Assembly: GCA_021295785.1 (NCBI GenBank)
Contig: JAGWBR010000011.1
Coordinates: forward strand, 41,868-105,867
Length of the DNA stretch: 64,000 bases
DNA from: Gemmatimonadota bacterium
Lineage (GTDB): Bacteria > Gemmatimonadota > Gemmatimonadetes > Palauibacterales > Palauibacteraceae
Direction: 5' to 3'
The position numbers were made by a program, and so were the translations under genes. Numbering within the stretch: the stretch's first letter is position 1; each line of letters opens with the position of its first letter. Of this stretch, positions 52,401 through 60,332 are shown piece by piece. A model generated the notes under the pieces. The model searched no databases, had not been told where the DNA came from, and worked only from the letters and a program-made list of their open reading frames with translations.

Positions 52401-54189
52401 TGTGGGCCAAGCCGCCTATGCGCTCACTCCCTGGCCCGAGACGGAGGGGGTCCTCTCGGTTGCCGCTACGGCTGGCGGCACGGTGGATTCGCCGCTGGTC
52501 GATTTCGCGGCAACGATCCAGAACCTGAGCCTGCGGGGCCAGAGGGTTGGAGACTGGACCGCGACCGTCGGTTACGCAGACCGCGGCGCCCGGGTCAGGG
52601 CCGATCTTTTCTCAGCGTTCGGCGCGACGCACCCGCTATTCGTCGTGGACGGGACGGTGAAGACGGACCTTGCCCTGGCGCCGGTGGACCGCCGGTTGCT
52701 CCCGGATCCCTTCGCGCTGAGGGTGTACGGAGACAGCCTGGCGCTGGCACTGGCGACTCTCGCCGTGTTGCCCAACAGCGATGTTAGCGGGATATCCGGC
52801 TACGGGTCGGTGGATATGTTCCTGGAAGGTGGTCCGGGCGACCTCCGCGTGAACGGGGGGTTTTCGGCCGACGGCGGTGCGGCGGAGCTGTCCGCGCTGG
52901 GGGTTGGTCTGCTTGATCTGACCGTGCGCGCCAACCTGCTCGGCACATCGATCCAGATCGACTCTCTCAGTGCCCGGTCGTCCGAAGGGGGAGTGCTCGA
53001 CATCTCCGGTTCGGTGGACATAGCGGAGGTTTCCGATCCGGTGTTCGACCTGGGCATCGTCGCCAGCGATTTTGGGGCCCTGCGGCGTCCCGAGGCCACG
53101 TTCTCGGTCAGCGGAGATCTTCGGCTGGAGGGGCCGGTCACCGCACCGCGCATCACGGGAGACGCCACGGTGTCTGACGGCGAGATACGGCCTGACGCGG
53201 TGATCCCGGCCGGGCCGGGAGTGGGTTTTGGTGCACCGTACGGGGCGTACGGCCTGGGCGGCATTACCGACGGCGGCCTGCTGACCGACCTCTCCGCCGT
53301 GGTGGCCGCCCCCCCCCGACCGTCGTTCGAGGATGTGGTCCGGGTTGCCGCCAACATTGCGGCGGGGCCCGACTTGTGGCTTCGTTCACCCCAGTTGGAC
53401 GTGGAACTGGAGTCCGAAGGCCTGAGCGTGGAAATGGACCGAAGCAGCGGTCTGGTATCGGTCACCGGAAGCGTCAACATTCCGCGCGGTACCTACAGGT
53501 TCGACAGGCTTCCCCCCTATGTGCAGTCGCTGCAGGTGACGGCCGGTGCCCTTGAGTTCCGCGGGGGAACACTGGCCGCTCCGGATGTAAGCGTCGAGGC
53601 GGAATACCGCACGCGCACGCGGCAGGGTGAGGTGTTGGTCACTGCCCAGCTCGACGGTACCCTGGGCAACTATTCGCTGAGTCTGAGCAGCACGCCGCCC
53701 ATGAGCGTTGCGGACCAGCACTGTTTCCTGGCCGTTGGCACGCCGTGTTTTGAATCGGTCGACCAACAACTGGGTTCACGGCTGCTGCGCGAGACATTCC
53801 TCAGCAGCCTGAGCTCGGGCATTTCGTCGGCGCTGGTCGGACCGGCGGGATTGTCGTTCCTGAATGTCACGTCGATCGCCGGCGACAACGACCCCAGTGC
53901 GCCCCTGGCGTCGCGCAGCTGGATTGACCGGACCGTTGTCGAATTCGGCTGGTACCCTCGCAGCCAGCTGTTCGTGTCGCTTTGGCAACCGTTGGGCGGG
54001 GGACCGCCGCGGGCCTCGATCGATTGGGACTTCCTGCCCGGGTGGACCATCGAAGGTCGTGCGGGCAGCCGGTTCGACGAGCGACTGTTCGGCCTCAACC
54101 GGGCAGCAGGGCTTACGCACGCCCAGACCTTCGGAGTGTTCCTTTTCCGGGACTGGGAAACCGGGCAGGTGACCCCGCCCGAGCCCTAA
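49489..54189 (+). CDS. tamB: TamB/AsmA-like translocation and assembly module protein
   Basis: 1,566 residues. One N-terminal membrane helix (TTVACLVLLGAALGFLV, about residues 46-62) follows a basic start. A very long beta-rich region then occupies the body, with repeating segments such as GDMKIGRILDGDLFGRTVFEYIELHDPEGEFVMRLDTVSIQYSP and FEFEIDSADVSDLGW. The C-terminal DUF490 domain is recognisable: GSVNIPRGTYRFDRLPPYVQSLQVTAGALEFRGGTLAAPDVSVEAEYRTRT, then STPPMS and RTVVEFGWYPRSQLFVSLWQP. TamB-like proteins bridge the periplasm as lipid-carrying or barrel-assembly conduits. The gene follows the Omp85 gene by 2 nt, the common pairing. Its stop overlaps that of the convergent namZ. Confidence 0.9.
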   Translation: MGDLPKHRLLQGRGRGRKRSGKAPANGVVGRGWRVGRFGPVGRIQTTVACLVLLGAALGFLVTRTPPGRGILSAWAERIITARIQGDMKIGRILDGDLFGRTVFEYIELHDPEGEFVMRLDTVSIQYSPSFFSIFWGGGTEIQDMHARQAVIHLVQSQDFEWNIDRATYPVGWVSAANGFPLPQDAPQDSSLQESDPDAGQDVARRPPEAEGRPPLLIENMVADRFSIRILSIPPPEVLAGRSPWARTEGPDGLPRALFAVDDGRAHFSQIRLAPDSPILLEVGGVSGVLTLLTQPLHAESLRGSVTIGDSIRYQIDGFKTPGSALSGSGWTDWDWPPSFDFEFEIDSADVSDLGWTGLPLPQSGSTPARLRTWSDPAGFSRVRIEEVDLRSGGMRIQGDVSFVSDADPPVVEMASFELDRVPASVADDILGTGPGKQGLISGELALSGRADQLEVDADLMLEPTEVAAGNSAPGPGPGAASFLAAAGQVRFSDPDVSASAAGGVDARPPNPALEIGDVTLHLEEFDPAWLVDRGLPSGAADLLSGRHTGSWRVTRTPDNGYLLEGRAAHLNPAGQTSDLTANLAIDPVAGFVDGSLLAAPWFVTGGQGLWGSVEVSGTLDQLALQADLSDGVGRVQAAGVIAPGEEPPSYDVELSLDNISLDVWIEDWPATDLNGSLLARGRGLDPATMELEVELEIGRSRLGSTEIEDAYSRGTVSAGQATVEFLTVDSDLLAGQATGTVGLAEQAGGTLRFDFDLPEVADFAPWLENANLPLAIRPGPGEQPSFTGAVSVGGELTGGMQAADLVLSLAGRDVGWNAYEAAVVTGDVRVPALPSFDGAHGQASLLGVSRGEWELDSLAVDARFSLEAAAPGGPLVPTIAYQLAGARDTTLAAASSGTIEVGENGRTEARINQLWIELGSGELDLDAPVRLVHAADTLAVGGFDLTGTLGSIRASGQIPGSLEVNVADLDVGQAAYALTPWPETEGVLSVAATAGGTVDSPLVDFAATIQNLSLRGQRVGDWTATVGYADRGARVRADLFSAFGATHPLFVVDGTVKTDLALAPVDRRLLPDPFALRVYGDSLALALATLAVLPNSDVSGISGYGSVDMFLEGGPGDLRVNGGFSADGGAAELSALGVGLLDLTVRANLLGTSIQIDSLSARSSEGGVLDISGSVDIAEVSDPVFDLGIVASDFGALRRPEATFSVSGDLRLEGPVTAPRITGDATVSDGEIRPDAVIPAGPGVGFGAPYGAYGLGGITDGGLLTDLSAVVAAPPRPSFEDVVRVAANIAAGPDLWLRSPQLDVELESEGLSVEMDRSSGLVSVTGSVNIPRGTYRFDRLPPYVQSLQVTAGALEFRGGTLAAPDVSVEAEYRTRTRQGEVLVTAQLDGTLGNYSLSLSSTPPMSVADQHCFLAVGTPCFESVDQQLGSRLLRETFLSSLSSGISSALVGPAGLSFLNVTSIAGDNDPSAPLASRSWIDRTVVEFGWYPRSQLFVSLWQPLGGGPPRASIDWDFLPGWTIEGRAGSRFDERLFGLNRAAGLTHAQTFGVFLFRDWETGQVTPPEP

Positions 54190-55574
54190 CCGCCAGTATT
54201 CTCCGGTGCCGCCTGGCGGGAGTACAACAGGTACGGAGCCCTGAGGCGCAGGAAATCCGCCAGCGGTGCCTCCCAGCTCTCCAGCACTTCCCGCAGCGCG
54301 GCTGCGGAATCACCGGTGGAACGGACGCTGGAGCCAACCTGCTCCACCGCCGCGCGAACAACCGCGCTTCCCGCCAGCCGGTCGAAATGAGCGACCCTCC
54401 ATTCCCAGTACTTGCCGCCCAGCGATCTGGCCGCTACCAGCGCCACCAACGCCACGGCCGGGGGGCGGTAGGCGTCCCGGTCGGTCACGGTCAACCGGAT
54501 TCCCGCCAGCAGCTGCCCGGGGAACTTGCCGTCGCTGGGGTTTCGGGGAGTGAACTGGTGTGGCTCGACCACGACGCCCCCGAGGTCCAGCTCGGCCAGG
54601 AGAGCGTTGATCCTGTCAGACCACGCGGGCCCGTCCAACCACGGTGCCCCCAACATGCGGAACGCCTCTTCGGACCCCCTTCCGGTCGAGATGTTGGTCC
54701 CCTCGAACAGGCAGGTACCCGGGTAGTGAGCGGCGCTTTCGAGGGTCGGCATGTTCAGCGAAGGCGGAATCCACGGGAGGCCCGTGTCGTCGAACCAATC
54801 GCCGCTACGCCATCCCCGAACGGGGACGACTGTCAGATCAACCTCGATTCCGAATTCCCCGACGAACAGACGGGCCAGCTCGCCGACGGTCATGCCGTGC
54901 CGCACCGGTACCGGATACAGTCCGACGAAGGATGAATAAGCGGGGTCCAGCACGGGCCCCTGCACCGCTGCGCCGAGTGGGTTGGGTCGGTCGAGAACCA
55001 CAAAGGGCACGCCCGTTGCGCCCGCCGCCGCCATCGCTCGGGCCATGGTGCTCACGTAGGTGTAGTAGCGAGCACCAATGTCCTGGATATCGAACACCAT
55101 GATGTCGATTTCCGCGAGCATCTCAGGGGTGGGGGCTGTCGTCTGGCCGTACAGCGAGAATACCGGAAGCCCGGTCGTTGGGTCACGACCGTCGGCAATG
55201 GCCGCGCCTTCGGGGGCGTCGGCGCGGATTCCGTGCTCGGGTGCGAAGAGGGCCACCAGCCGGACCCCGGGGCTTTCGTGCAGAAGGTCAATTGTGGACC
55301 GTCGGGCACCGGACACTCCGCTACGGTTCGTGATCAGGCCTACACGCCGGCCGCGGACCAACTCAAGCGAGTCGGCCAGAAGCACGTCGATGCCCGGGAG
55401 GACTTGGGCGTGGCCGCTTGCGGTCAGGTCTTCTTCTTCGGGGCCCGCCCCGCTGTTCGAATCATTCGCGCGGCAGCCACCCGTGCCCAGAGCCCCAAGG
55501 ACCATCAACCCGAGTGCGGCCCGAGCGGCTCCCGCGGCGGTGCGCCGGCCCCTGAGATCTACTGTTTCCGTCAC
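54186..55574 (-). CDS. NamZ-type exo-beta-N-acetylmuramidase (DUF1343), lipoprotein
   Basis: 462 residues from GTG 55574, chosen for the AAGGAC about 10 nt upstream and because it leads straight into the signal (ALGLMVLGALGTGGCRA, lipobox cysteine); ATG 55595 and TTG/GTG 55613 are alternatives. The core has GIDVLLADSLELVRGRRVGLITNRSGVS, LVALFAPEHGIRADA, VFSLYGQTTAPTPEML, DIMVFDIQDIGARYYTYVSTMARAM, VVLDRPNPLG and FEGTNISTGRGSEEAFRMLGAPW, all DUF1343 hallmarks. This family was shown to release terminal MurNAc from muropeptides (GH171; B. subtilis NamZ/YbbC). Divergent from the NagZ fusion, 71 bp away. Confidence 0.85.
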   Translation of the reverse strand: MTETVDLRGRRTAAGAARAALGLMVLGALGTGGCRANDSNSGAGPEEEDLTASGHAQVLPGIDVLLADSLELVRGRRVGLITNRSGVSGARRSTIDLLHESPGVRLVALFAPEHGIRADAPEGAAIADGRDPTTGLPVFSLYGQTTAPTPEMLAEIDIMVFDIQDIGARYYTYVSTMARAMAAAGATGVPFVVLDRPNPLGAAVQGPVLDPAYSSFVGLYPVPVRHGMTVGELARLFVGEFGIEVDLTVVPVRGWRSGDWFDDTGLPWIPPSLNMPTLESAAHYPGTCLFEGTNISTGRGSEEAFRMLGAPWLDGPAWSDRINALLAELDLGGVVVEPHQFTPRNPSDGKFPGQLLAGIRLTVTDRDAYRPPAVALVALVAARSLGGKYWEWRVAHFDRLAGSAVVRAAVEQVGSSVRSTGDSAAALREVLESWEAPLADFLRLRAPYLLYSRQAAPENTGG

Positions 55575-55644
55575 TTTCGACCGTCCTTCGGCCATGCGGC
55601 CCGCGGCTGTCACACGCTCCCCAACTAACGAATAAATTTACGCG

Positions 55645-58600
55645 ATGCTGATCGCGTTCATGCCCGGAAGACCCCGCCCCCCCGTATCCGCACTGTTCAG
55701 GCCGAAACAAGGTGCGCGGTTCGCCCTGGCGCCGCTTGCCCTCGCGGCGGTACTTGTCGCGGCTTCGGCGTTCGGGTGGTCGTGCGCCACCGCCGGCGGG
55801 ACCATGCGCCCCGTCCGACCCGGTCCCGACAGCCGACTGTCCGCAGCCGCCTGGGTGGACAGCGTGGCCTCCGCCCTGCCTCCGAGGCAGCGCATTGCCC
55901 AGTTGATAATGGTGTGGATGACCGGTGGCTATGCCCCTGCCGACCACGAGGAACAGACCAGGATTGCCACCCTGGTCCGCGAGCCCGGCATCGGGGGAGT
56001 GGTCGTGTCTCTCGGCACCCCCCTGGGTTACGCCGACCGGATAGCGCGATTACAGGCAGAAGCCGAAGTGCCGCTCCTCATGACCGCCGACTTTGAGTCG
56101 GGCGTTGGGTTCAGGGTCAGCAATGTCTACCGACTTCCCCACATGGTGGACATGGGAAGCGGAACCTCGTTCCCGCCGAACATGGCGTTCGGGGCGGCCG
56201 GCAGCGAAGAGTTGGTGCGCCGGGCTGCATCGGTCACCGCGGCGGAGGCCCGGGCCCTCGGCATCCACATGACATTTTCCCCTGTGCTGGACGTCAACAA
56301 CAATCCCGAAAACCCCATCATCAACACGCGGTCGTTCGGCGAAGATCCCGGGGAGGTGGCCCGGTTGGGGGGTGCATACATAAGAGGAATCTGGGAAGGC
56401 GGAGCGCTCGCCACGGCAAAGCACTTCCCGGGTCACGGAGACACCGACACCGATTCGCACCTTTCGCTTCCGAGCATTCCCGGAGACCGGCGGAGGCTTG
56501 ACGCCATGGAGCTGGTCCCGTTCAGGGCTGCCGTGGATATGGGTGTTGATGCCGTGATGACAGCGCATGTGGCCGCGCCCGGCCTGTTGGGACCCGGAGC
56601 CCCGCCCGCCACGCTGGCCCCCGAGATCATGACCGACATGCTTCGCGGGGACATGGGTTTTGAAGGGGCACTCTTCACCGATGCCCTGGACATGGGGGCT
56701 ATCGTGGACGGCTACGGTGCGGGCGAGGCCGCGGTACTGGCACTTGAAGCGGGGGCGGACGTGCTCCTCATGCCCGACGACCCGGAAGAGGCTATCGAGG
56801 CCGTGCTGGAGGCCGTCGCAAGCGGGCGACTGACCGAGGCCCGGATCGACGAATCGTTGCGCCGGGTGCTGGAGCTGAAGGCCCGCGCCGGGCTCCACCG
56901 CGGCGACGGCGTCCCCTCGTTGCAGGGCGTCGCCGGATCTGTCGGTATCGCAGCCCACCGAGCACTGGCCGCGGATGTGGCCCGCCGCTCCATTACCCTG
57001 GTTCGCGATCAAGACGGCGTTGTGCCTTTGACGGCCCAGCGGGGGCTCCGGGTATTGAGCGTCACCCTGGCCGGGACCAACGACCTCGCCGCCGGGCGCA
57101 CGTTCGACGCTGGTCTGCGGTCACGGCTTCCGCGATCCTCGGTCAGCTCCGCCCGGGTCGACCCGGGCACACCGACCGCCACCTACGACTCGCTCCTTCG
57201 CCGGGCGTCGGCCCACGACCTGACCATCCTGTCGGTCTACCTGCAGCCCAGCGGCGGCGAGGACGCCCCCGAGCTGCCCGACGACGCGGCGGCGTTTGGT
57301 GCGGCAGTGGCCGGCCAGGGCGGAGGGCTGGCCGTGATTTCATTTGGAAACCCCTACCTCTTGACCTCGCTCCCCGAAGCCGGCACGTACATGCTGGCAT
57401 GGAGCGGCATCGGCGTTTCCCAGACAGCGGCGGCCGACGCGCTGGCCGGTTGGTCCGAAATCACCGGCGCCCTGCCCGTTTCCCTGCCCCCGTTCCACGA
57501 GATCGGGGAAGGGCTTTACCGGCCCGGCCCGCCGACTCCCCCCGAGGTCCCGCCCGAAGACCAGATACCAACCCTTGAGCGGCCGTTCGGAGAACCCGAC
57601 CCACCCGACGGCACGGGAGGTTGGGGGGCCGGTGAGGCACCTCCGTCAGCGGCGGGCATGGACGCTCGGGCTCTGGCAAGGGTTGACGGCATCATCGAAG
57701 CTGCCGTCGCATCGGGCGCGTCGCCCGGTGCCGCACTGGCGGTGGGTCGCCGGGGTCGTACGGTGCGTTTGCGGGGATACGGCAACCTGGATTGGGGCGA
57801 GGCGTCTGGCCCGGCCGACGAGACCACGCTCTACGACCTGGCATCTCTGACCAAGGTGGTGGGCACGACCACCGCGATCATGCTCTTGGTTGACGACGGG
57901 TTGATTACGCTTGACACGCGGATTGCGCGGTACCTGCCGGAGTGGGGAGACGACTGGAAGAACCGGATCACGGTTCGGGATCTGCTGTTGCACCGTGGCG
58001 GGTTGCCGCCGTTCCGCCCGTTCTGGCGAGACCTCGGCGGCCGGGCCGAGTACCGGGCGGCGATAGACACTCTGCCCCCGCCCGGGGGCCGGGCGATCGG
58101 CGACAGCACCGTCTACTCGGACATAGGCTTCATTGCCCTGGGGCTTCTCGCCGAATCGGCCACGGCTCAACCCCTGGACCAGCTCCTCAGAAACCGGGTC
58201 TTCGGTCCGCTGGGCATGTCGGACACGAAATTCTCGCCGGTTGGCCAGACGCCTCCGGGCCAGAGCCAGCTGGCGGAGCCGCTGCTGAGGCGGATCGCTC
58301 CGACCGAAGTGGATACCCTGTTCCGGGGCCGCCATGTGCACGGGGAAGTGCACGACGAGAACGCGTTTGCGCTGGGAGGGGTGTCCGGGCATGCGGGACT
58401 GTTCTCGACAGCCCGGGACCTGGGGCGTTTTGCGGCGTGGATGCTGGACGCGAGCCGGCGGGGCGCCGGGTCCGGCGGGACCCGGTCCCGTGCGGAGCGG
58501 GTTCGCGGCGACCCCGTCAGGCCGGCCACGGTGGCGGAGTTCACCCGCCGCTGGGACGAGACCGCCAGCCGGGCCCTCGGCTGGGACACGCCGTCGGGCC

Positions 58601-58878
58601 GCTCGTCGTCCGGTCGTTACTTCGGCGCGGGTGGACGGGCTTTCGGGCACACGGGGTTCACCGGCACCAGCATATGGATCGACCCCGATCTTGATGTTTA
58701 CGTGGTGCTCCTGACCAACCGGGTGAACCCGACCAGGGAAAACACGGGCCACGTTCCGCTGCGCCGGGCGGTGCACGACGCGGTCGCGGAGGCCATTCGA
58801 GACATGCCGGTCCCGGTCCGCGGCGAGCAGCCTTCAGAGCCACCCCTGCAGCGGCATCTGGAGCACCTCATCCGTTGA
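55645..58878 (+). CDS. NagZ (GH3 beta-N-acetylglucosaminidase) fused to serine beta-lactamase-fold domain
   Basis: 1,077 residues. A hydrophobic N-terminus (LAPLALAAVLVAASAFGWSCA) suggests export. The GH3 domain (about 70-420) carries TADFESGVGFRV and KHFPGHGDTDTDSHLSLP, the NagZ acid-base loop with the His-Asp dyad; the nucleophile region is FTDALDMGAI. A GH3 C-terminal-like domain spans about 440-600. After a proline-rich linker, a class-C-like domain (about 680-1050) has S-L-T-K (Ser about 734), Y-S-D (about 824) and H-T-G (about 1003). In Bacillus the separate neighbour of nagZ, AmiE, is a beta-lactamase-fold MurNAc-L-Ala amidase, so the second domain may be an amidase. That assignment is inference. 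Confidence 0.87.
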   Translation: MLIAFMPGRPRPPVSALFRPKQGARFALAPLALAAVLVAASAFGWSCATAGGTMRPVRPGPDSRLSAAAWVDSVASALPPRQRIAQLIMVWMTGGYAPADHEEQTRIATLVREPGIGGVVVSLGTPLGYADRIARLQAEAEVPLLMTADFESGVGFRVSNVYRLPHMVDMGSGTSFPPNMAFGAAGSEELVRRAASVTAAEARALGIHMTFSPVLDVNNNPENPIINTRSFGEDPGEVARLGGAYIRGIWEGGALATAKHFPGHGDTDTDSHLSLPSIPGDRRRLDAMELVPFRAAVDMGVDAVMTAHVAAPGLLGPGAPPATLAPEIMTDMLRGDMGFEGALFTDALDMGAIVDGYGAGEAAVLALEAGADVLLMPDDPEEAIEAVLEAVASGRLTEARIDESLRRVLELKARAGLHRGDGVPSLQGVAGSVGIAAHRALAADVARRSITLVRDQDGVVPLTAQRGLRVLSVTLAGTNDLAAGRTFDAGLRSRLPRSSVSSARVDPGTPTATYDSLLRRASAHDLTILSVYLQPSGGEDAPELPDDAAAFGAAVAGQGGGLAVISFGNPYLLTSLPEAGTYMLAWSGIGVSQTAAADALAGWSEITGALPVSLPPFHEIGEGLYRPGPPTPPEVPPEDQIPTLERPFGEPDPPDGTGGWGAGEAPPSAAGMDARALARVDGIIEAAVASGASPGAALAVGRRGRTVRLRGYGNLDWGEASGPADETTLYDLASLTKVVGTTTAIMLLVDDGLITLDTRIARYLPEWGDDWKNRITVRDLLLHRGGLPPFRPFWRDLGGRAEYRAAIDTLPPPGGRAIGDSTVYSDIGFIALGLLAESATAQPLDQLLRNRVFGPLGMSDTKFSPVGQTPPGQSQLAEPLLRRIAPTEVDTLFRGRHVHGEVHDENAFALGGVSGHAGLFSTARDLGRFAAWMLDASRRGAGSGGTRSRAERVRGDPVRPATVAEFTRRWDETASRALGWDTPSGRSSSGRYFGAGGRAFGHTGFTGTSIWIDPDLDVYVVLLTNRVNPTRENTGHVPLRRAVHDAVAEAIRDMPVPVRGEQPSEPPLQRHLEHLIR

Positions 58879-60332
58879 CGCCCCTCGACACCACCCTGGC
58901 ACTCGCCTACATGGCGGGGGCCGTTTCCGTCGGTGCGTGGCTGGGCAGGGGAGCGCGCACGGCCGGCGATTATTTCCTGGGCGGGCGCGACATCCCGTGG
59001 CCCGTTGCCATGATGTCAATCGTGGCCACCGAGACAAGCACGCTGACCTTCCTCTCCATACCGGGGGTGGCCTACGCCGGGGGAATCGGATTCCTCCAGA
59101 TCACCTTCGGCTATCTGGCGGGCCGAATCGCGGTGGCGGCCTGGCTGTTGCCGGCGTACTCCGAGGGGCGTCTGGAAACCGCCTACGCTCTATTGGAGAC
59201 GCACTTCGGGATCCCCACCCGGCGGACTGCCTCGGTCGTGTTCATGGTGACGAGGCTGCTGGCGGACTCGGTGCGTTTGTTCGCCACCGCCATTCCGCTG
59301 GCGCTGATCACCGGCTGGTCGATCGGGTTGTCGGTGGCCGCAATCGGAGCGGCCACGTTCGTGTACACCTGCTTCGGCGGTCTGCGCTCCGTGGTCTGGG
59401 TCGATTCCGCCCAGTTAATCCTCTATATATCGGGTGGAATCACTGCGCTTGTGGTGATCGCCGCCGGCGTGCCCGGCGGGCTGCCCTCGATCGTGTCGGG
59501 TGCGTCGGAGGCGGGCAAGCTGGCGCTCTTTGATTTCTCGCTTGACTTCGGCAGGCCGTACACGATCTGGGCCGGTCTCGTCGGGGGCGCTTGCCTGTCG
59601 ATGGCATCGCACGGCACCGATCAGCTGATGGTGCAGCGTCTGCTATCGTGCAGGGGGCTGGGGGAAGCACGGCGGGCGCTGGTCGGCAGCGGCTTGGCGG
59701 TCATCGCGCAGTTCGCACTGTTCCTGCTGGTCGGGGCGGCCCTTTGGGTGCACTTCGGCGCCGCCGAGTTCGAGAGCTCCGACGAGATCTTCGCGCGTTT
59801 CATTGTTGAGGACATGCCCAGCGGGCTCAGGGGGTTGTTGGTGGCGGGGGTGTTGGCGGCGGCCATGTCCACGTTGTCGAGCTCCATCAATTCGCTCTCA
59901 TCCGCGGCGGTCTACGACCTGGGGATAATGTCCCGCCTCCGGGCAGGCGGCCGGGGATTGTTGGCCGGCAGGCTCATGTCGGTTGCCTGGACCATCATGC
60001 TCATCCTGGCGACCATCGCGTTCATTCCCCTCAGCAGGGGATCAGCGGCGGTGGAGGTGGCCCTCAGCATCACCTCGCTGGTTTACGGGGGGCTGCTCGG
60101 CGTATTTGGGCTGGCCCTGATTGACCGGCGGGCCGGCCGCGGGCCGGGCGGCGGCAGGGCAGCGCGGACCGGGATGCTGGTGGGGATCGGCGCAACGGGG
60201 CTGGTCTGGTCGTTGGCTCCCGAGGAAGTGGCCTGGACCTGGCTGGTGGTGATCGGGGCGGCGACGACCCTCGCGGTGGCGGGCGGTGTTCGAGCCCTCG
60301 GCGGTGACCGGGCGGGAGGGCGTGTTGACTGA
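58875..60332 (+). CDS. Sodium:solute symporter family transporter
   Basis: 485 residues from TTG 58875 (TTGA overlap with the NagZ fusion). About 13 membrane spans. GRGARTAGDYFLGGRDIPWPVAMMSIVATETSTLTFLSIPGVAYAGG is the SSS N-terminal block (D-Y-F-L-G-G-R, then A-T-x-x-S), and LVAGVLAAAMSTLSSSINSLSSAAVYDL is the second signature, including the sodium-site serines. Substrate is not deducible. Translational coupling to a muropeptide hydrolase suggests uptake of an amino sugar or peptide product. The 3' end overlaps uvrA by 11 nt. Confidence 0.9.
   Translation: MTPLDTTLALAYMAGAVSVGAWLGRGARTAGDYFLGGRDIPWPVAMMSIVATETSTLTFLSIPGVAYAGGIGFLQITFGYLAGRIAVAAWLLPAYSEGRLETAYALLETHFGIPTRRTASVVFMVTRLLADSVRLFATAIPLALITGWSIGLSVAAIGAATFVYTCFGGLRSVVWVDSAQLILYISGGITALVVIAAGVPGGLPSIVSGASEAGKLALFDFSLDFGRPYTIWAGLVGGACLSMASHGTDQLMVQRLLSCRGLGEARRALVGSGLAVIAQFALFLLVGAALWVHFGAAEFESSDEIFARFIVEDMPSGLRGLLVAGVLAAAMSTLSSSINSLSSAAVYDLGIMSRLRAGGRGLLAGRLMSVAWTIMLILATIAFIPLSRGSAAVEVALSITSLVYGGLLGVFGLALIDRRAGRGPGGGRAARTGMLVGIGATGLVWSLAPEEVAWTWLVVIGAATTLAVAGGVRALGGDRAGGRVD

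Noticed and set aside
57660..58800. Antibiotic-resistance beta-lactamase
   Set aside because: The S-x-x-K/Y-S-D/H-T-G domain is fused to NagZ in a wall-recycling locus; a muropeptide amidase or esterase role fits better, and nothing indicates drug resistance.
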